Shown: positions 4,763 to 5,294 of the stretch, piece after piece
Numbering within the stretch: the first letter of the stretch is position 1
How the letters are laid out: each line of letters begins with the position of its first letter
NCBI GenBank assembly: GCA_030618675.1
Contig: JAUXCV010000128.1
Span: 1 to 5,294, forward strand
Reading direction: 5' to 3'
Source of the DNA: Acidimicrobiia bacterium
GTDB taxonomy: Bacteria > Actinomycetota > Acidimicrobiia > Spongiisociales > UBA5794
Length of the DNA stretch: 5,294 bases
Made by a program: the position numbers and the translations under genes
Notes under the pieces: generated by a model
Told to the model about the DNA's origin: nothing
Databases searched by the model: none
Seen by the model: only the letters and a program-made list of their open reading frames with translations

Positions 4763-5294
4763 CCCGCAACGCCGAAGCGGCGTTCGTCCTCGCCGGGGCG
4801 GTGCTGGCTTCGGTCGGGGTAGCGATGGTCCGGTTCGCCGGAGGAGGATGGCTGGACGCCGACGTCGCTCTCACATTCATATCGTTCGTACTTGCGTTCG
4901 GTTCTCTCCACATCTCGTTCCGCCTCTGGGCACCTAATGCCAGCCCTCTCATTCTCCCGATCGCGACCTTCCTAGCCGCCATCGGCTCGATCGAGGTGTT
5001 TCGCCTCGATCCCGAACTGGCCGCTCTCCAGCGCTGGTGGCTCGTTCTCGCCGGCCTCGGTGGTGCCGCCGTGGTGTGGGCGCTGCGCTCGTCGGGGGTC
5101 GCCGTCTTGCGCCGGTACCGCTACCTCTTCCTCGCTGCAGCGATCGTGCTGCTCCTCCTCCCCCTACTGCCCGGCACGTGGCCGATCCACGGAGCAACCG
5201 TCAACGGATCACGCCTCTGGGTACGCATCGATCTGCCGTTCGCCATCCGGGCGTTGTCGTTTCAACCCGGCGAGGTAGCCAAGGTCTTTCTCAC
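4759..5294 (+). CDS. rodA: RodA/FtsW (SEDS) peptidoglycan glycosyltransferase, N-terminal part
   Basis: A SEDS-family membrane enzyme that polymerises lipid II into glycan strands together with a class B penicillin-binding protein. 178 codons are visible and the frame is open to the window edge; full-length relatives have about 400-480 residues. Hydrophobic segments lie at about 7-25, 36-53, 63-80, 92-108 and 121-138. After them comes the first large external loop signature of the family, VNGSRLWVRI (148-157), and SFQPGEVAKVFL (167-178), the SFQPxExxK motif that leads into the next helix. The loop between WVRI and SFQP is about ten residues (DLPFAIRAL), longer than the usual few. ATG at 4759 overlaps the phosphatase stop as ATGA. 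In actinobacteria this slot belongs to RodA, usually followed by pbpA, pknA and pknB; FtsW proper lies in the dcw cluster. RodA rather than FtsW is thus inferred from context. Confidence 0.9.
   Translation, partial: MTRNAEAAFVLAGAVLASVGVAMVRFAGGGWLDADVALTFISFVLAFGSLHISFRLWAPNASPLILPIATFLAAIGSIEVFRLDPELAALQRWWLVLAGLGGAAVVWALRSSGVAVLRRYRYLFLAAAIVLLLLPLLPGTWPIHGATVNGSRLWVRIDLPFAIRALSFQPGEVAKVFL

Overview
The window comes from a G+C-rich bacterial chromosome and reads as core genome, not accessory DNA. The strongest taxonomic signal is the run fhaA - fhaB - PP2C phosphatase - rodA, the signature cell-envelope and Ser/Thr-phosphosignalling cluster of Actinomycetota (in Mycobacterium it continues into pbpA, pknA and pknB). 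The proteins are shorter and more diverged than those of Mycobacterium or Streptomyces. A deep-branching actinobacterial class such as Acidimicrobiia is therefore plausible, but that placement is inference. I see no transposase, integrase, CRISPR array or phage gene.

Minus strand, positions 2784 down to 1, read right to left: a tRNA-Leu(CAG); a single-pass membrane protein with a C-terminal CARDB-like beta-sandwich; a small membrane-anchored DUF4446 protein; and serS (seryl-tRNA synthetase), whose last few codons lie beyond the left edge. These features are packed tightly: 5 nt from tRNA to first CDS, a 4-nt GTGA overlap, then a 9-nt gap before serS. They look like one transcription unit.

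Positions 2785-2959 are the only real intergenic stretch. It is a divergent promoter region holding two short tandem repeats (period 7 and period 8), a small inverted repeat, and a -10-like TACAAT placed so that fhaA would be transcribed from its own ATG as a leaderless mRNA.

Plus strand, positions 2960 to 5294: fhaA (DUF3662 plus FHA), fhaB (transmembrane helix plus FHA), a PP2C-family phosphatase made of the catalytic domain only, and the first 178 codons of a RodA/FtsW glycosyltransferase cut by the right edge. Spacings are 7 nt, then two ATGA overlaps, so this is a translationally coupled operon. By analogy with Mycobacterium, the kinases (expected just beyond the window) phosphorylate envelope-biogenesis proteins, the FHA proteins read the phosphothreonines, the phosphatase resets them, and RodA polymerises glycan strands for growth.

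I do not find a clearly new system. The least-described part is the CARDB-like protein / DUF4446 pair sandwiched between a tRNA and serS. The most interesting details are the tRNA abutting an ATG, the leaderless fhaA promoter, altered FHA signature residues, and a phosphatase without its membrane and sensor parts.
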